DNA of 64,000 bases from Cyanophora paradoxa (Eukaryota; Glaucocystophyceae; Cyanophorales; Cyanophoraceae), in assembly GCA_004431415.1 (NCBI GenBank), contig QPMI01000436.1, forward strand, positions 310,001 through 374,000, read 5' to 3'. Of the stretch, positions 22,557-33,363 are shown piece after piece (within the stretch, counting starts at the first letter, position 1; every line of letters begins with the position of its first letter). The notes below the pieces were generated by a model, which did not search any database, was not told where the DNA came from, and saw nothing but the letters and a program-made list of their open reading frames with translations. Position numbers and translations under genes: made by a program.

Positions 22557-25128
22557 ATGGAGGAGGAGGAGGAGGACCTCGCGTACATCCTGGGGCTTTC
22601 GGGTGCGCTCCGGCGGCCGCGGCCGCGTCACCTCATCCCGTCAAGCTGACAGCCCGCGCCAGATGACCTGCTTCGGCCCCTGATCCAGGGTGAGGCCCAG
22701 GCGAGCGGCACTCTTCACGTCCTGCTCAAGCTGGCCGCCACATGCTCTCGCTTTCGGAAGCTCGTGTGCGGCGAGTCGTCGAAGCTCTTCGACGAGCCCG
22801 TGTTCGTCCCGCGCGGCGGAGAATGCACGATCCTGCAGGTCGCAGCGTTCGCCGCGAAGTACGGCAGCCGCTTCCGCCGCCTTCACCTCGGCAGCGTTGC
22901 GTTCGACCCGAAGCGAGCGCTCCCAGCTGCAGCCGCAGACACAAGCGAAAGCGTCAGCGTCAGTTCTGCAGCTCAGCTAGATGCGGCTGCAGCTTCTAGC
23001 TCTTCGAACACGTCAGCGCCGGCATGCGCAGCGGCAGCAGCTGCTGCAGGGCCCGCGGCCGCGGCCGACGCCGCCGCTCGCGGGACTTTGAATTCGGAGC
23101 CGACGTGGCGCTACCTCTCCCTCGCGCCGCCCGAGATCCAGGATCTCGTCGCGCGGGCCGACGGCGCCCTCTGCGCCGTCCTCCGCAGCTGCCCGAACCT
23201 GACGCACCTCTCCCTCGTCTGCGCCCACGACTCCCTCTGGTGCCTGGACGCCCTCGCGGACCTCCCCGACGACTTCTCCCTCCCCCACCTCCGCCACCTC
23301 GACCTCTCCGGCCTCCTCGTACCCCTCCCCGCCCTCCGCCGCCTCCTCGCCGCCTGCTGCGGCACCCTCGAGCGCCTCTACCTCCGGTGCGAGCCCCGCG
23401 CCGCCGCCGCCGCGCCCATGCGCCCGGTGACATGTCGCCGGAAGCGGCACTTTCGTCGTCGTCCAGCGCCTGAAAGGACTGAGGGACGACCTGCGCCTTC
23501 GCAAGACCTTCCGCGGAGTCCGGGCCATGTTCTCGATGCCGCGCGGGGCTTATCTTCGGGACCCCCTCCTGCGGGCCCTCGAAGGCTTGACGTACGCCTC
23601 CGCGCCTCCGAAGCCCCTGGAAGCCTCTTAGCTTGGGCCCCAGGCCTCCGTCCGCCCCTCACTCTCCCCGCAGGTTCCCCCGACTCGTCAGCCTGGACCT
23701 TGCGGGGTCGCTGGCCGGCATGGATGGCCTGTGCGACCTCGTACCCCGCTGCCCGGCCCTGCGCGACCTGTACCTGGTCCGCCCCGCCCCGCCCCGCCCC
23801 GCCCCGCGTTTCACATCGTCCTGGGCTAATTAGAAGCGATCGCGGGGCCCCATGGCCAGAACGTTAACTGGGTGGACTCGAGTCTGTGGGGTCCCCACGG
23901 CAAGGTCCGCGAGGAGTACTAAGAGTACGCGGCGTTCGCCCCCCACTTCCGCCGCCCCGGCCATCTCGTCATCACCAAGAGCCTGGTGTGCCACAAAGCC
24001 TTTCGCTCCTTACTGCATCAAGATGCTTCTTGGTGCTTCTTGGTGCTGACTTCCGCTGTCGCGCAGGACTCCGCGGAGGCCGAGTGGCTGCGCGACCTCC
24101 GCAAGCACTTCGACGCCTCGGTGTACCCCCGCTCCGAGGAGAACCGCGTCGACGTACCCCGCCTCGCGCTGGCCGCAGTCTTTGAAGGTCCGCTGCACCC
24201 CCCCTCCCTTCTCGCGTAAATGCACGCCGTTGACGTGGACTCTCGCGCGCGGCAGAGGTGTCGGGCGGAAAGCTGGACGCCGCTCGGCGCCTTGTGAACA
24301 ACTTGGGGGTACCCCCGCTGTCCCGCCTCCGCAGGATCGACTCCTCCCTCGCTCTCTGGGCTCGCCCCTCCTCCTCCCCCTTGTGTTTGTTCTCCGAAGC
24401 TTCGCTCACCGAACTGCAGGCACCTCCGTTCTTCAGCTCATCAGTGGAAGGGCCAGAGGGGGCGACGGTCCTCCACGCCCTCGCCGAAACCAGTCTCACC
24501 CAACCCCAAGTGCTGCAGGCAAACGCTCCTATCTTCCCCATGCCAGCATTCGCTGACCGCGCGCGCCGCTTGCAGCTCGTTGAGGAATGGGGGCTGGAGA
24601 CTCTCAAGAACTCTCGCCTCGAGGACGGCAGCGGCTGCACCCCCCTCCACCTCTCCGCCATGCGCAAGCGCTGTCTCCCGGCGATGCGGGCTCTACTGCA
24701 GCTCGGGGCCGACCCGCTGCTCAAGGTCAGTGCCGTTCCGCCCGTGCGTCGCGCCGCAGCCCTCCGTCTCAGCGTCGCAGGACGAGGACGGGGAGACGCC
24801 CCTTCACTTGGTGCGCCCCTCGCCCCTCCAGCACACAAAACGCGCCGCCAGAGTTCCGAGAATTGCGCGCGCGCCGCAGGCGTGCACGCTGGCCCACGTG
24901 GAACAGGCGAGCGCGCTGATGGCCCGCGGCGGGCACCAGCTCCTCCTCGCCAAGGACAGCGTGGGGCAGAACGCGCTTCAGCTGCTCGCCCAGCGCGGGA
25001 GCGAGGCGGGCGAGAGCGAGGTCGGGCGGAGGGTCCGCCTCCACAGGCGATCGCTGATCGCCGTCCGCGCCGTCGGTTCGTTTGTTCGCGCCGTACCCCT
25101 GAACCGCCCCCGCCCCGCGCCCTCTTGA
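22557..25128 (+). CDS. F-box-like, leucine-rich-repeat and ankyrin protein, multi-exon
   Basis: The start ATG at 22,557 gives MEEEEEDLAYILGLS, then a GTGCG donor. After the acceptor near 22,690 the exon reads LHVLLKLAATCSRFRKLVCG, like the second half of an F-box. It continues into LRRs: LRSCPNLTHLSLVCAHDSLW, LPHLRHLDLSGLLVPLPALR, then in a later exon FPRLVSLDLAGSLAGMDGL and CPALRDLYL. Two ankyrin units follow: DGSGCTPLHLSAMRKRCLPA...LLQLGADPLLK and DEDGETPLHL joined to LLAKDSVGQNALQLLAQRGS. This resembles a substrate adaptor of SCF ubiquitin ligases (inference; no Skp1-contact motif is clear). The stop at 25,126-25,128 is one possibility. Confidence 0.6.
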
Positions 25129-25262
25129 CATCGGCCTCCCCGCTGCAGAGGTAATTAGCCAAAAAAAACTTTTTCGAGCTAGCGCTATTCCAGTCTTACG
25201 AATTTTAACTAGACTATATATATATTTTTTTTGAAAAAAGCTTGCATGCAATTGAAACTTGC

Positions 25263-26136
25263 AATTACCTTCTCCTGGCTCTGCTCCTGGGCCCTCAGCT
25301 CCGGGACCGGCTTCCCCGATCTCCTCCCGGACTCGTGGTCGTACCCGTCGCCGGCTTGCCGAGCCTGCGGCTCCTTCTACTTTCCCCCGGCGGTTTGCCG
25401 GGCCGGACCCTCCGGCCTTTGTTCTTGATACCGGACTGCCGCCTTTGCCTTCGTCTTCTGCTTCGCTGGTCGCGATCGTATCCCGCCGGCGCCGGCGTAC
25501 TTCTTCGTCTTCTAGTTTAGTTCGGTCTGGTTCGGATTCTGATCATGATCGTAGTGTTGATGCTAGAGTTAGTTTCAATACTAGCTATAGTCCTTGTGCT
25601 CGACCTGTTGTTCGCCGTCGTTTGCAGTTCGATTGCCCGCCTCGACCCCGGCCGGCTTTAGTGATTCCTTTGACTGTCCTTTTGCCTGCTCTTGATCCGC
25701 CTGCTCCGCCTCCTGTGTCCTCCTCGACCTCGTGCCGTAGCTCTGCCCTTTCGCATCGTCCTGCTTCGCCTCCGCCTCCATGTCGTCTTGTTGTTCCTCT
25801 TACTTGTCTTCTTCCTGTTATTTATCTTTCTCAATTTTGTCCCCCGCTTCTTAGTGATGTAATTCCTTCTGATATTGATGGTATCTCTAGCTCTGGCTCT
25901 TCTTCGTGTCAGTTATCCTCTGTCCCTAGATCTGCTCAATTTATCGTCTCTTCTCGCTATCGATCTGTCTCGAGCTCTGTGTCTTTCCTTTTTTATTGTC
26001 GATTTTGGCTCTTTGTCGACGTCTTATCTTTCTTCGTGCTCTTGTCTTAGTTATTTTGCTTTTTTGTCTTTATGCCCCCTGGGCAGCCCCCGCAGTGCTG
26101 GTGTCTAGAGACTGTGGCCGGTAATTCAATAAACTT
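25263..26136 (+). mobile_element. Retroposed insert flanked by 14-bp direct repeats
   Basis: The 14-mer GCAATTGAAACTTG occurs at 25,249-25,262 and again at 26,137-26,150. The 874 bp between is less GC-rich than the flanks, T/C-rich on the plus strand, and ends with AATTCAATAAAC just before the second copy, like a polyadenylation signal. This is the pattern of target-primed reverse transcription with a 3' end on the plus strand. It has one long Ser/Pro/Arg-rich open frame (25,259-26,050) without recognisable domains. It could be a truncated non-LTR element, a SINE-like unit or a retrocopy of a host mRNA. Confidence 0.55.
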
Positions 26137-26302
26137 GCAATTGAAACTTGGCGGTCCGGATCCGATGATCATGATCCTGGGAGGCTGGGACCGAAAGCCT
26201 GCGGCGAAAGCCTTAACTTGAAGCCGGTTGAAGCCTTGAAGGTGGTGAACTTCGAATTCGGAACTTGGCGCCGCAATTAAGTTGGCGGCGACTTGGCGCC
26301 GT

Positions 26303-26660
26303 TGTCGCGTGCGGGATTAGTGGGGAAGCACGCGGGGAGGTTCCCGGTCGAGCGTGGCTCGACGGGGCTCAGTGGATCACGAGAAACCACAGTGCAAGCC
26401 AGTAGTATTGGTAGAACTGTGTACCCGGACAGACCCGGTACACGTACCCCTAGCTTGGAGTACTTCGGTCACTGACTCAGGGGAATAGCTGTACCCTGGC
26501 AAATACACGTGTTCGGCCGTGGCGTACTAACGCCGACATCGGCCCTAGCGGCCCGTAGGCAGCTCTGCAACTAGCAGCACGAAGGCTGCACCTAGCTACT
26601 AGTAAGGTAGCTGTACAAGCTCACGTTAGCGCTAGGACAGCGCTAATCCTGAATGCGACA
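26303..26660 (-). repeat. 3' LTR (in element orientation)
   Basis: 358 bp beginning TGTCGCGTGCGG and ending AATGCGACA, so the ends form the inverted pair TGTCGC/GCGACA. Read side by side with 43,445-43,802 I find no difference. Confidence 0.95.
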
Positions 26661-26674
26661 ACTCCCCCTCTTAA
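26661..26674 (-). other. Polypurine tract
   Basis: On the minus strand TTAAGAGGGGGAGT abuts the LTR. This is the expected plus-strand DNA primer site and it confirms the minus orientation of the element. Confidence 0.85.
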
Positions 26675-27795
26675 GACTGCGTCCCCGCAGGCTACATTTC
26701 GGAAATGACCGGCAACTGCCGGGAATGAATAAGCGTTGTAGCCGGTACTCGCTCTACGGCAGCCGACTGCCGGGAATGAAAAGACTGCCAGCCGGATGCC
26801 GTTGAATTTCTTGAAAGGCCATTCCGGCCGCCATAGGCGGGTACGGGGATTTGATCTCCAGGGGAGGAGTGATCGGCGGCAAGGAAGCCGCGGGTCTTGC
26901 CCAATGGGCGACGGACTGAGGTCCAACTTCATGTTCTCATGTAGAGTTTCCGCGTGAAGGGAGGCTCGGGGCCCCCTTGGTGCCATGCATGCACAGCGAG
27001 AGCACGCCGCAGATGCGTACGCGAAAGAGCAGCGCGGGGCGACGCGGCGCGCTGGCAGCGCACGGCCCCCTCCGGTGTGCCCCCCAACCGCGACGCGGTC
27101 GAGTGACCCAAGTGCGAGCCGCTAGCTCCACCCAGGCGAGCACCCCTTAGGCTCTCGCAGTGGCGAAGTACAGGTAATCGGATCGGCGGGGATTCAACCG
27201 TGCCGACGAGGATAGAGCCGGCTCCAGGACCGGGTACCGCTCACAAGGATGCATTCCGGTTTTGCCGCACGCGGCGCCGGGCACCCCTGCCCGACCCCGT
27301 GACTTCGTTTGATGCCAAGGGAGAAGAGCCAGCGTCAGGCGTCCCCGACGTGGATTCTCATGCATGAGAGTCGTTAAGCTCTCGTCGTCGCGCACGGACC
27401 TTGAGCCGGCCGACCGCCCATTCACTGGGACTTCGATTCAGGATAGGGCCCAGGGGTCGTCTAGCCCCGTCGCGCCGTTCTCGTCAGGAACGCGCCGCCT
27501 GGTCGCTCAATAGCGCACTCAGGTCTTATCCAACGCTTCGATTGAGCGGGGCACGTAGGCCCGTCGCGCCGCTTGACATTTCACAGTCAAAGCGCGCCGC
27601 CCGGCCGCCTGAGGCGTTCTGCCAGGACTTTCTTGCATCAGGGACGGGGCCCTTTCTCAGAGCGTCCGTCGCGAGGGCATTGCCTCTCGCATCATATTCC
27701 GGTGGCGGGGGTACGGGGTCCCCGCGGCTAGGGTGGCTCGCCATGGCCAACCCCGCCGGGCCTCAGCGCACTGCGCCGGGCCCTCAAGCCTTTGT
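26675..27795 (-). other. 3' non-coding region of the retrotransposon
   Basis: About 1.1 kb between the pol stop and the polypurine tract. No conserved protein is seen on either strand. Short tandem-like words occur near 26,705-26,790 (CTGCCGGGAATGAA at about 26,716 and 26,767). Confidence 0.6.
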
Positions 27796-30700
27796 TTAGG
27801 CTGCTCCCGCCGGCGCGGGGCCAGCGGCCGCCGGTCCGGCGGCGCCCTGAGGCGGAGCTGCGGCACCTGCCGCTCGCGGCCTCCCGCGGGCCGGGCGTGC
27901 AGGGCGCTCAGTGTCGCGGACACGGAACGGGATCATGCAATCGATGTGCACGATCGTTTCACGCGTGTCCCGGCTCTTGTGCCGGTTCGGGGCGGCGGCG
28001 CCGTAGGGCCGTGCGAGGCCGCGAACGACGTACGTGTAACCGCCGGGGTGCACATCGAGCACCGTGAACGGGCCGACCCAGGAGTTGTACAACCCCTTAT
28101 CGCGGTCGCCCAGCCAGCACAGGACCTTGTCGCCGACTTCGAAGCGGCGCCGGTCGGGCAAGTCGCCGGTCCGGTAGATCAGGCGCTGCCGATACACGCG
28201 ACGGTGCTCGCGGAGAGCTGCCTCGCGGTGCTTGGCCGCGCGGACGACGGCAAGCAAGTACTCCGGGTAGCTCATTGTTTCCAAGAGCTCAACGCCGAAG
28301 CGCACGTCGGCGGGCAGCGTCAGCTCGTGCCCCAGGTGCAGCACCGCGGGCGAGAAGCCAGTGGCGGCGTGCACGGTCGTGCGGAGAGCCAGCTGCACCT
28401 CGTGCACATGCTGGTCCCACTCGTGCAGCGGCTCGCGGTTGGCGCGGCACGCAGCGTGCAGCAGCGTCTTGATGACACCGCCCAGCCGCTCGACCAGGCC
28501 GTTCGTGGCGTGGTGGTACGCAGCGGCGTAAATGAAGCGCGTCCCGAGCGAGCGGAAGAACTCATTGAAGAGCCCTCCCTTCAGGTTCGACCCGTTGTCG
28601 ACGAGCAGTCGCAGGGGCACGCCTTCATCCGAGACGAACTTGCGGGCGGTTCCCAGCAAGGTCAGTCCCTCAAGGTCCGCGATCGGGTACTCGTGGTGCC
28701 ATTTGCTCCAGGCATTCACGTACACGATCATGTAGCGCAGACCGCGCGGAGTCGGGTCCAGGTGGAAGATGTCCACCTGCCACAGGTCGTTTCGGCCCTC
28801 GGGCTCGATGACCGCGATCGCCGTTCGCCGCGGCTTCACCGCTTTCGCGAACTGGCAGCAAGCGCAGCTGCGCACGTAGCGCGTCACTGCAGCGAGCATT
28901 CCTGGCCACCAGAACCGGAACGCGATCCGGCGGGCGACGATCGAGGCACCTCGGTGGCCCCAACCGTCATGGTACGCGTACATGACGCGGTCCTGCCAAG
29001 TCTCGGGCAGTACAGGCACGTAACGCGCGCCCGGCAGGACCGGCCGGCGAACGAGTACGCCGTCCGTGTCGATGTCGAATTTCTCAGCAAATTCGGCAAA
29101 CGACGCCTGTGCCTTGAGGCAGGCATAGCAGTCGCCAGACAGGCAAGACGCGCGCGAGCACCGCGCGTAGTTCGTCTTGTTCTCCAAGTAGGCGAACAGC
29201 CGCTGCCCAAGCGGATCTTCCCGCTGCGCGGCGAGCAGCCGCACGCGTCGAGCGGGGAACATGTACTTGAGGGACTCCGGGACGGGCCCGTCAAGCTTCG
29301 GGGCGTAGGCGCAGTCCCACGCGTCCAGCACGCGCTCGAGAACGCGGGGCTTGCGCCGATCACTCACCTCGCCGAGCTCGGGCCCTGGCGCGATCGCGCT
29401 GGAGGAGAACATCTCCATTTCAGGCGCCGGCTCGGCGTCGGCAGCCGCGGGGCCGCCGCTCTGCTGATCGGAGGAGGGCGCCTCTGAGGCCGCCGCTCCG
29501 CTTGACCCGGCCGTAGCCGCAGTCGTGCTTGAGGAGCTGGCGCCGGAGGGCGCCCTGACAGCTCCCGCGCCGCCCTCGGGATCCTCGTCGGGATCATCCT
29601 GGTGGGGATAGATCGGCGGGCCGCAGCGCCAGTGGCGCGGATTTCCCGGCCGGCGCGGGGTCTTGCCCGGCCGCGGCTCAGGCTGGGGCTGCTGGTCGCG
29701 CGGCAGCGGGGGCGTCTCCCCTTCGTACCGGCGCGGGCCGCTCAGGTAACGCGCCCGGACCAGCGGGAGGAGGTCCAGCGGGAACCCATCCTCGTCGAGC
29801 GAGGCGCGCGTCGTCGGCTCGGAGGGCATGACGGGCGGCGCCAGCTCAGGCTCAGGCTCGGGATCGAGCTCCATCGGCTCGGGGGCCGGAGGCGGACTGG
29901 GCGACCGAGGCCGCGGGGGCAAGCCCTCGCCGACAGCCAATTGGTGCCACTCGTCCACCTGAGCGCGCAGCTGCGCCCAGGTGACGGCCTGCTTCTGGCC
30001 GCGCCGCTGGGGCGGGCCGGCGTTCGGCAACTGAGGCGCAGCCGGCAGGGCCGCGCCGTCAGCGTTGGCCGGAGCCTGCTGCGGATCTCCAGCGGGCCGG
30101 GAACGGGCGCGAGGCGGCGCCGACGCGGCGGCCTGCGCGGCACCGGGCGAGGCGGGCTCGCTCTCTTCGACGCGGATCGGCTCGTCGTCCGCGTCCTCAC
30201 GGAGGGCCTCAGGCGGCGCGCGCGCGATGCGGCGCCGGGGTCCCTCAGCGGGCTGCACGTCGGCGCGAGAGGCCGGGGCGCCCTCGAACGCAAGCTGCCG
30301 CGCGAGGCGGGCCATGCGTCGCGACACTACAGCCTCTACGGGGGCTGGCTCGGGCTCCGGGGCGGAGCTGCTTGAGCTCGCTTCGGCGGGAGGGGCTGGC
30401 GCCTCAGCGCTGGCCACCTCACCGCTTCCCTCGACGGCTACTGCGTACAGGGGCAGCGGCTCGTCGAGATCGCCGGGCTGGGGCACGCCAAACCCGCGAG
30501 CGCCGGGCAGCGCGTCGGGCGCGTCAGAGCTGCCGTCGGCACCGCCGGCCGCGAGGACAGGGTGCTCGCCGGGCAGGCGCGAGCAGGCGTCAGGGCCGCC
30601 ATTGTTGCGCCCAGCGCGGTATTCTACGACAAAGTCGTAGGACTGCAGGAGCAGGGCCCAGCGGCCTAGCCTTCCCGTAGTCTCGTCGCGCGTGCGCAGC

Positions 30701-33363
30701 CATTGGAGCGCGTGGTGGTCAGTGCGCACAGTGAACTGGGGCCCGCCTAGAAGGAAGTGCCGCCAGTATTTGATTGCCCAGACTACCGCCAAGCACTCGA
30801 GCTCAGTGGCGGAGTAGTTGCGCTCGGCGGGGGCCAGAGTGCGGCTGATGAAGCCGATCGGCCGCTCCACCGGCGGCGTCGATCCGTCGAGCTGCGACAG
30901 AATCGCGCCGATCGCATACGTCGACGCGTCAGTCGACAGGATGAAGGGGCGCTCGAAGTCCGGGTACTTCAACACCAGATTCAAGAGCAACGCAGCCTTC
31001 AGTTTCTCGAAAGAGGCCTGCTGGGCCTCACCCCAGTTCCACTCGGCGTCGCGTAGCAGCAAGCGCTGCATCGGCTGCACGATCCGTGCAAAGCCTTCCA
31101 CGAAGCGCCGGTAGTAGCCAGCCAAGCCCAAGAAAGACCGCAGCCGGTCTGCGTCCGTGGGCGCCGGGTAGTCGCGGATCACGGCGAGCTTTGCCGGATC
31201 CTGGCGGATCCCATCTGCAGAGACAAGGTGCCCTAGCAGATTGATCTCGGATACGCCGAAGCGACACTTCGACGGCTTCAGCCGCAGGTTGGCGGGCACA
31301 ATTGCCTTGAACAGCGCCTCGAGATCAAGCAGGTGCTGATCGATCGAGGGCGAGAACACCGTGATATCGTCGATATACGCGGTGACACAGGTGGTGAGGA
31401 GGGGCCCGAGGATCGCGGTGACAGCGCGGGAGAACGCCGCTGGCCCGTTGGTCACGCCGAACGGGGTCACGCGCCACTCGTACTGGCCCCAGGGCACGAC
31501 GAAGGCAGTGAAGCGCCGCGACGCGGGGTCGAGCGGCAGCTGCCAGAAGCCGCACACTGCGTCTCCTACCGAGAAGACGATGGCGCCACGCAGGCGGTCG
31601 AGCTGATCGTCGATCCGCGGCAGCGGGAAGACGTCACGCTCGGTAATGGCGTTCAGGCGTCGGTAATCGACACACATACGCCACGTCCCATCTTTCTTCG
31701 GGGCCAACACTAGCGGCGACCCGTACGCAGCCTCAGAGGGCTGGATCAGGCCCAGCTCTAGCAAGCGGGCAATCTCGGCTCGCGCGAACTGCTCAGCGTG
31801 CGGGCTCACGCGCCGCGGCGGCGTGTACACGGGCAGATGCGAGTTGAGCCGGATCACGTGCTGGTAGTGCATGAGGTCCTGTGTACCCCCTACAGCCGTG
31901 ACGCTTTCAGCGAAGGAGCCCTTGTAGCGCTTCAGCAGAGCCTCGAGGCGGGCCTTCTGCGGGCCGTCGAAGCCGGGATGCGAACCGACCTCAGGGATCT
32001 TTCCCCGGATCCGGTTCCACTCCTCCTCTTCAGAGCTCGACGACCCCGTCGGCTCAGGGCGAGACGGCCCGCTGGAGGGACCGGCCTCATTGGGATCGCG
32101 GGGCGGGGCGCGGACGGGCTCCTTGCCCTTGCGGCGATCGGGCGGAGCCTCGTCGTCAGACCGCTCCATCGGGGGCGTGTCGTCGGAGTCGTCAGGCTCG
32201 CGCTTCACCTCTGGAGGTGCGTGGCGCACCGAGCAGCTAGGGCCAGCGAGAGCGGCGCTCGAGCTGGAAGCCAGCGGCGCGGCTGCAGGCACCGGGGCGG
32301 CGGACGAAGTCGCGACCGCGTTCACAGCAGCTTCCGCAAGGCGGGCAGCGGCGAGGGCGCGGCGCGCGTTGCGCACGGAGCGCCGCTCGCGGCGTTCGGC
32401 GCGGCGCTGAGGCCGCTGCGCTGCGTGCTCCTCTGGATCGGTCCAGCCCGGATAGTCATCATCGAGCTCCGAATCCGAGGTATCTTCGACAGTAGAGTCG
32501 CTTTCCCGGTCGCTATCGGAATTGCGATCATTGTATTGACCAGGGAACTCGGGCGGCGCGAGATCGTCGTCATCGCTATCATCGCCCGGGGGCGGTGCGG
32601 GCGCTGGCTGTGGAACCAGGTCCGGCAAGTCGCCGTCGAACACGTTTCCTTGCGCATCGATCAGCGGCGGTGGCGCGTCGTCGGCTGCGCGGGGCAGCGG
32701 TTGCGGCGTCTGGCCGTAGTTCACACCAGGCCGATCGGGATCGGTGCTGATGACGCGCAAGATGCGAGGCAGGGCTGGAGGGCCGCCGCCAAGCGTGTTG
32801 GGGTGGGGAAGAGGGGTGCGCTCGCTAGCCGGCGCGGGCTTGAAGCCGGGCGGGGCATTATTCGCGAGGCGGCGCAGAGATCTGAATCCCTGCCCCCTAC
32901 GAGGGTCGTACGGCCGCAGCGTGCGCACGTAGGCGTCGGCCACGGCGGCGGCGGTAGCATTTATTGACGGCGGCTCGAATTCGAAGTCGCCGGGCGGGAG
33001 GTGGCGTGCCTCCGCCACTGCAACGATGGCGCCCGCCTCGAGGTGGACGTCGACATCGGCAGGATTTAAGAGGCGGACATAGATTGCACCGCGCTCGCCT
33101 AGCTCTGCACGGGAGTGCAGTTGGTTCGGGGCTAGTACTCCGAGCGCCGGCAGTGAATCCGGCGCCGGCCCGACGTCAAGGGTCGGGGCCGCGCTTTCAG
33201 GCGGCAGGCGCCCGTCTAGGACGCAGCGGACCCGGCATTCTCGCCAGTTCCGTTCGATTTTGACAGGGCGCTGGACCCGGACAAGCAGAGGCCCTTGTGC
33301 TTGCCCGGGAAGCGAAAAGGGATCACGTGGGGCTTGTAGTGCGCGTCGCGCGCGTGCAAGCAC
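27796..33363 (-). CDS. pol: Retrotransposon pol: reverse transcriptase, RNase H, integrase
   Basis: 1,855 codons. Residues 1-130 continue the protease frame; 240-460 are acidic/Ser-rich. RT spans about 500-740 with WRMCVDYRRLNAITERDVFP, FGVTNGPAAFSR and the catalytic YIDD at 663-666. RNase H spans about 800-930 (STDASTYAIGAILSQ, TELECLAVVWAIKYW, DHHAL). A low-complexity linker of about 400 residues follows (930-1,340). The integrase has an HHCC zinc domain (HDGWGHRGAS...CACCQFAK, about 1,465-1,505), a D1531-D1589-E1625 triad with the 35-residue spacing, and a GPF motif near 1,764 (WVGPFTVLDV). It copies element RNA to DNA and inserts it. The N-terminal 148 nt overlap the protease ORF in another frame, so the first residues may not be used. 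Confidence 0.95.
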   Translation of the reverse strand: MLARARRALQAPRDPFSLPGQAQGPLLVRVQRPVKIERNWRECRVRCVLDGRLPPESAAPTLDVGPAPDSLPALGVLAPNQLHSRAELGERGAIYVRLLNPADVDVHLEAGAIVAVAEARHLPPGDFEFEPPSINATAAAVADAYVRTLRPYDPRRGQGFRSLRRLANNAPPGFKPAPASERTPLPHPNTLGGGPPALPRILRVISTDPDRPGVNYGQTPQPLPRAADDAPPPLIDAQGNVFDGDLPDLVPQPAPAPPPGDDSDDDDLAPPEFPGQYNDRNSDSDRESDSTVEDTSDSELDDDYPGWTDPEEHAAQRPQRRAERRERRSVRNARRALAAARLAEAAVNAVATSSAAPVPAAAPLASSSSAALAGPSCSVRHAPPEVKREPDDSDDTPPMERSDDEAPPDRRKGKEPVRAPPRDPNEAGPSSGPSRPEPTGSSSSEEEEWNRIRGKIPEVGSHPGFDGPQKARLEALLKRYKGSFAESVTAVGGTQDLMHYQHVIRLNSHLPVYTPPRRVSPHAEQFARAEIARLLELGLIQPSEAAYGSPLVLAPKKDGTWRMCVDYRRLNAITERDVFPLPRIDDQLDRLRGAIVFSVGDAVCGFWQLPLDPASRRFTAFVVPWGQYEWRVTPFGVTNGPAAFSRAVTAILGPLLTTCVTAYIDDITVFSPSIDQHLLDLEALFKAIVPANLRLKPSKCRFGVSEINLLGHLVSADGIRQDPAKLAVIRDYPAPTDADRLRSFLGLAGYYRRFVEGFARIVQPMQRLLLRDAEWNWGEAQQASFEKLKAALLLNLVLKYPDFERPFILSTDASTYAIGAILSQLDGSTPPVERPIGFISRTLAPAERNYSATELECLAVVWAIKYWRHFLLGGPQFTVRTDHHALQWLRTRDETTGRLGRWALLLQSYDFVVEYRAGRNNGGPDACSRLPGEHPVLAAGGADGSSDAPDALPGARGFGVPQPGDLDEPLPLYAVAVEGSGEVASAEAPAPPAEASSSSSAPEPEPAPVEAVVSRRMARLARQLAFEGAPASRADVQPAEGPRRRIARAPPEALREDADDEPIRVEESEPASPGAAQAAASAPPRARSRPAGDPQQAPANADGAALPAAPQLPNAGPPQRRGQKQAVTWAQLRAQVDEWHQLAVGEGLPPRPRSPSPPPAPEPMELDPEPEPELAPPVMPSEPTTRASLDEDGFPLDLLPLVRARYLSGPRRYEGETPPLPRDQQPQPEPRPGKTPRRPGNPRHWRCGPPIYPHQDDPDEDPEGGAGAVRAPSGASSSSTTAATAGSSGAAASEAPSSDQQSGGPAAADAEPAPEMEMFSSSAIAPGPELGEVSDRRKPRVLERVLDAWDCAYAPKLDGPVPESLKYMFPARRVRLLAAQREDPLGQRLFAYLENKTNYARCSRASCLSGDCYACLKAQASFAEFAEKFDIDTDGVLVRRPVLPGARYVPVLPETWQDRVMYAYHDGWGHRGASIVARRIAFRFWWPGMLAAVTRYVRSCACCQFAKAVKPRRTAIAVIEPEGRNDLWQVDIFHLDPTPRGLRYMIVYVNAWSKWHHEYPIADLEGLTLLGTARKFVSDEGVPLRLLVDNGSNLKGGLFNEFFRSLGTRFIYAAAYHHATNGLVERLGGVIKTLLHAACRANREPLHEWDQHVHEVQLALRTTVHAATGFSPAVLHLGHELTLPADVRFGVELLETMSYPEYLLAVVRAAKHREAALREHRRVYRQRLIYRTGDLPDRRRFEVGDKVLCWLGDRDKGLYNSWVGPFTVLDVHPGGYTYVVRGLARPYGAAAPNRHKSRDTRETIVHIDCMIPFRVRDTERPARPARGRPRAAGAAAPPQGAAGPAAAGPAPAGAA

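Noticed and set aside
25259-26050. 263-codon Ser/Pro-rich ORF as a host gene
   Set aside because: It starts at the edge of a likely retroposed insert and has no domain; kept only as part of that insert.
27733-29487. Long plus-strand ORF of 584 codons antisense to pol
   Set aside because: Mirror of GC-rich pol codons; Arg/Gly/Val-biased, no domain, and the minus strand has clear RNase H/integrase motifs.
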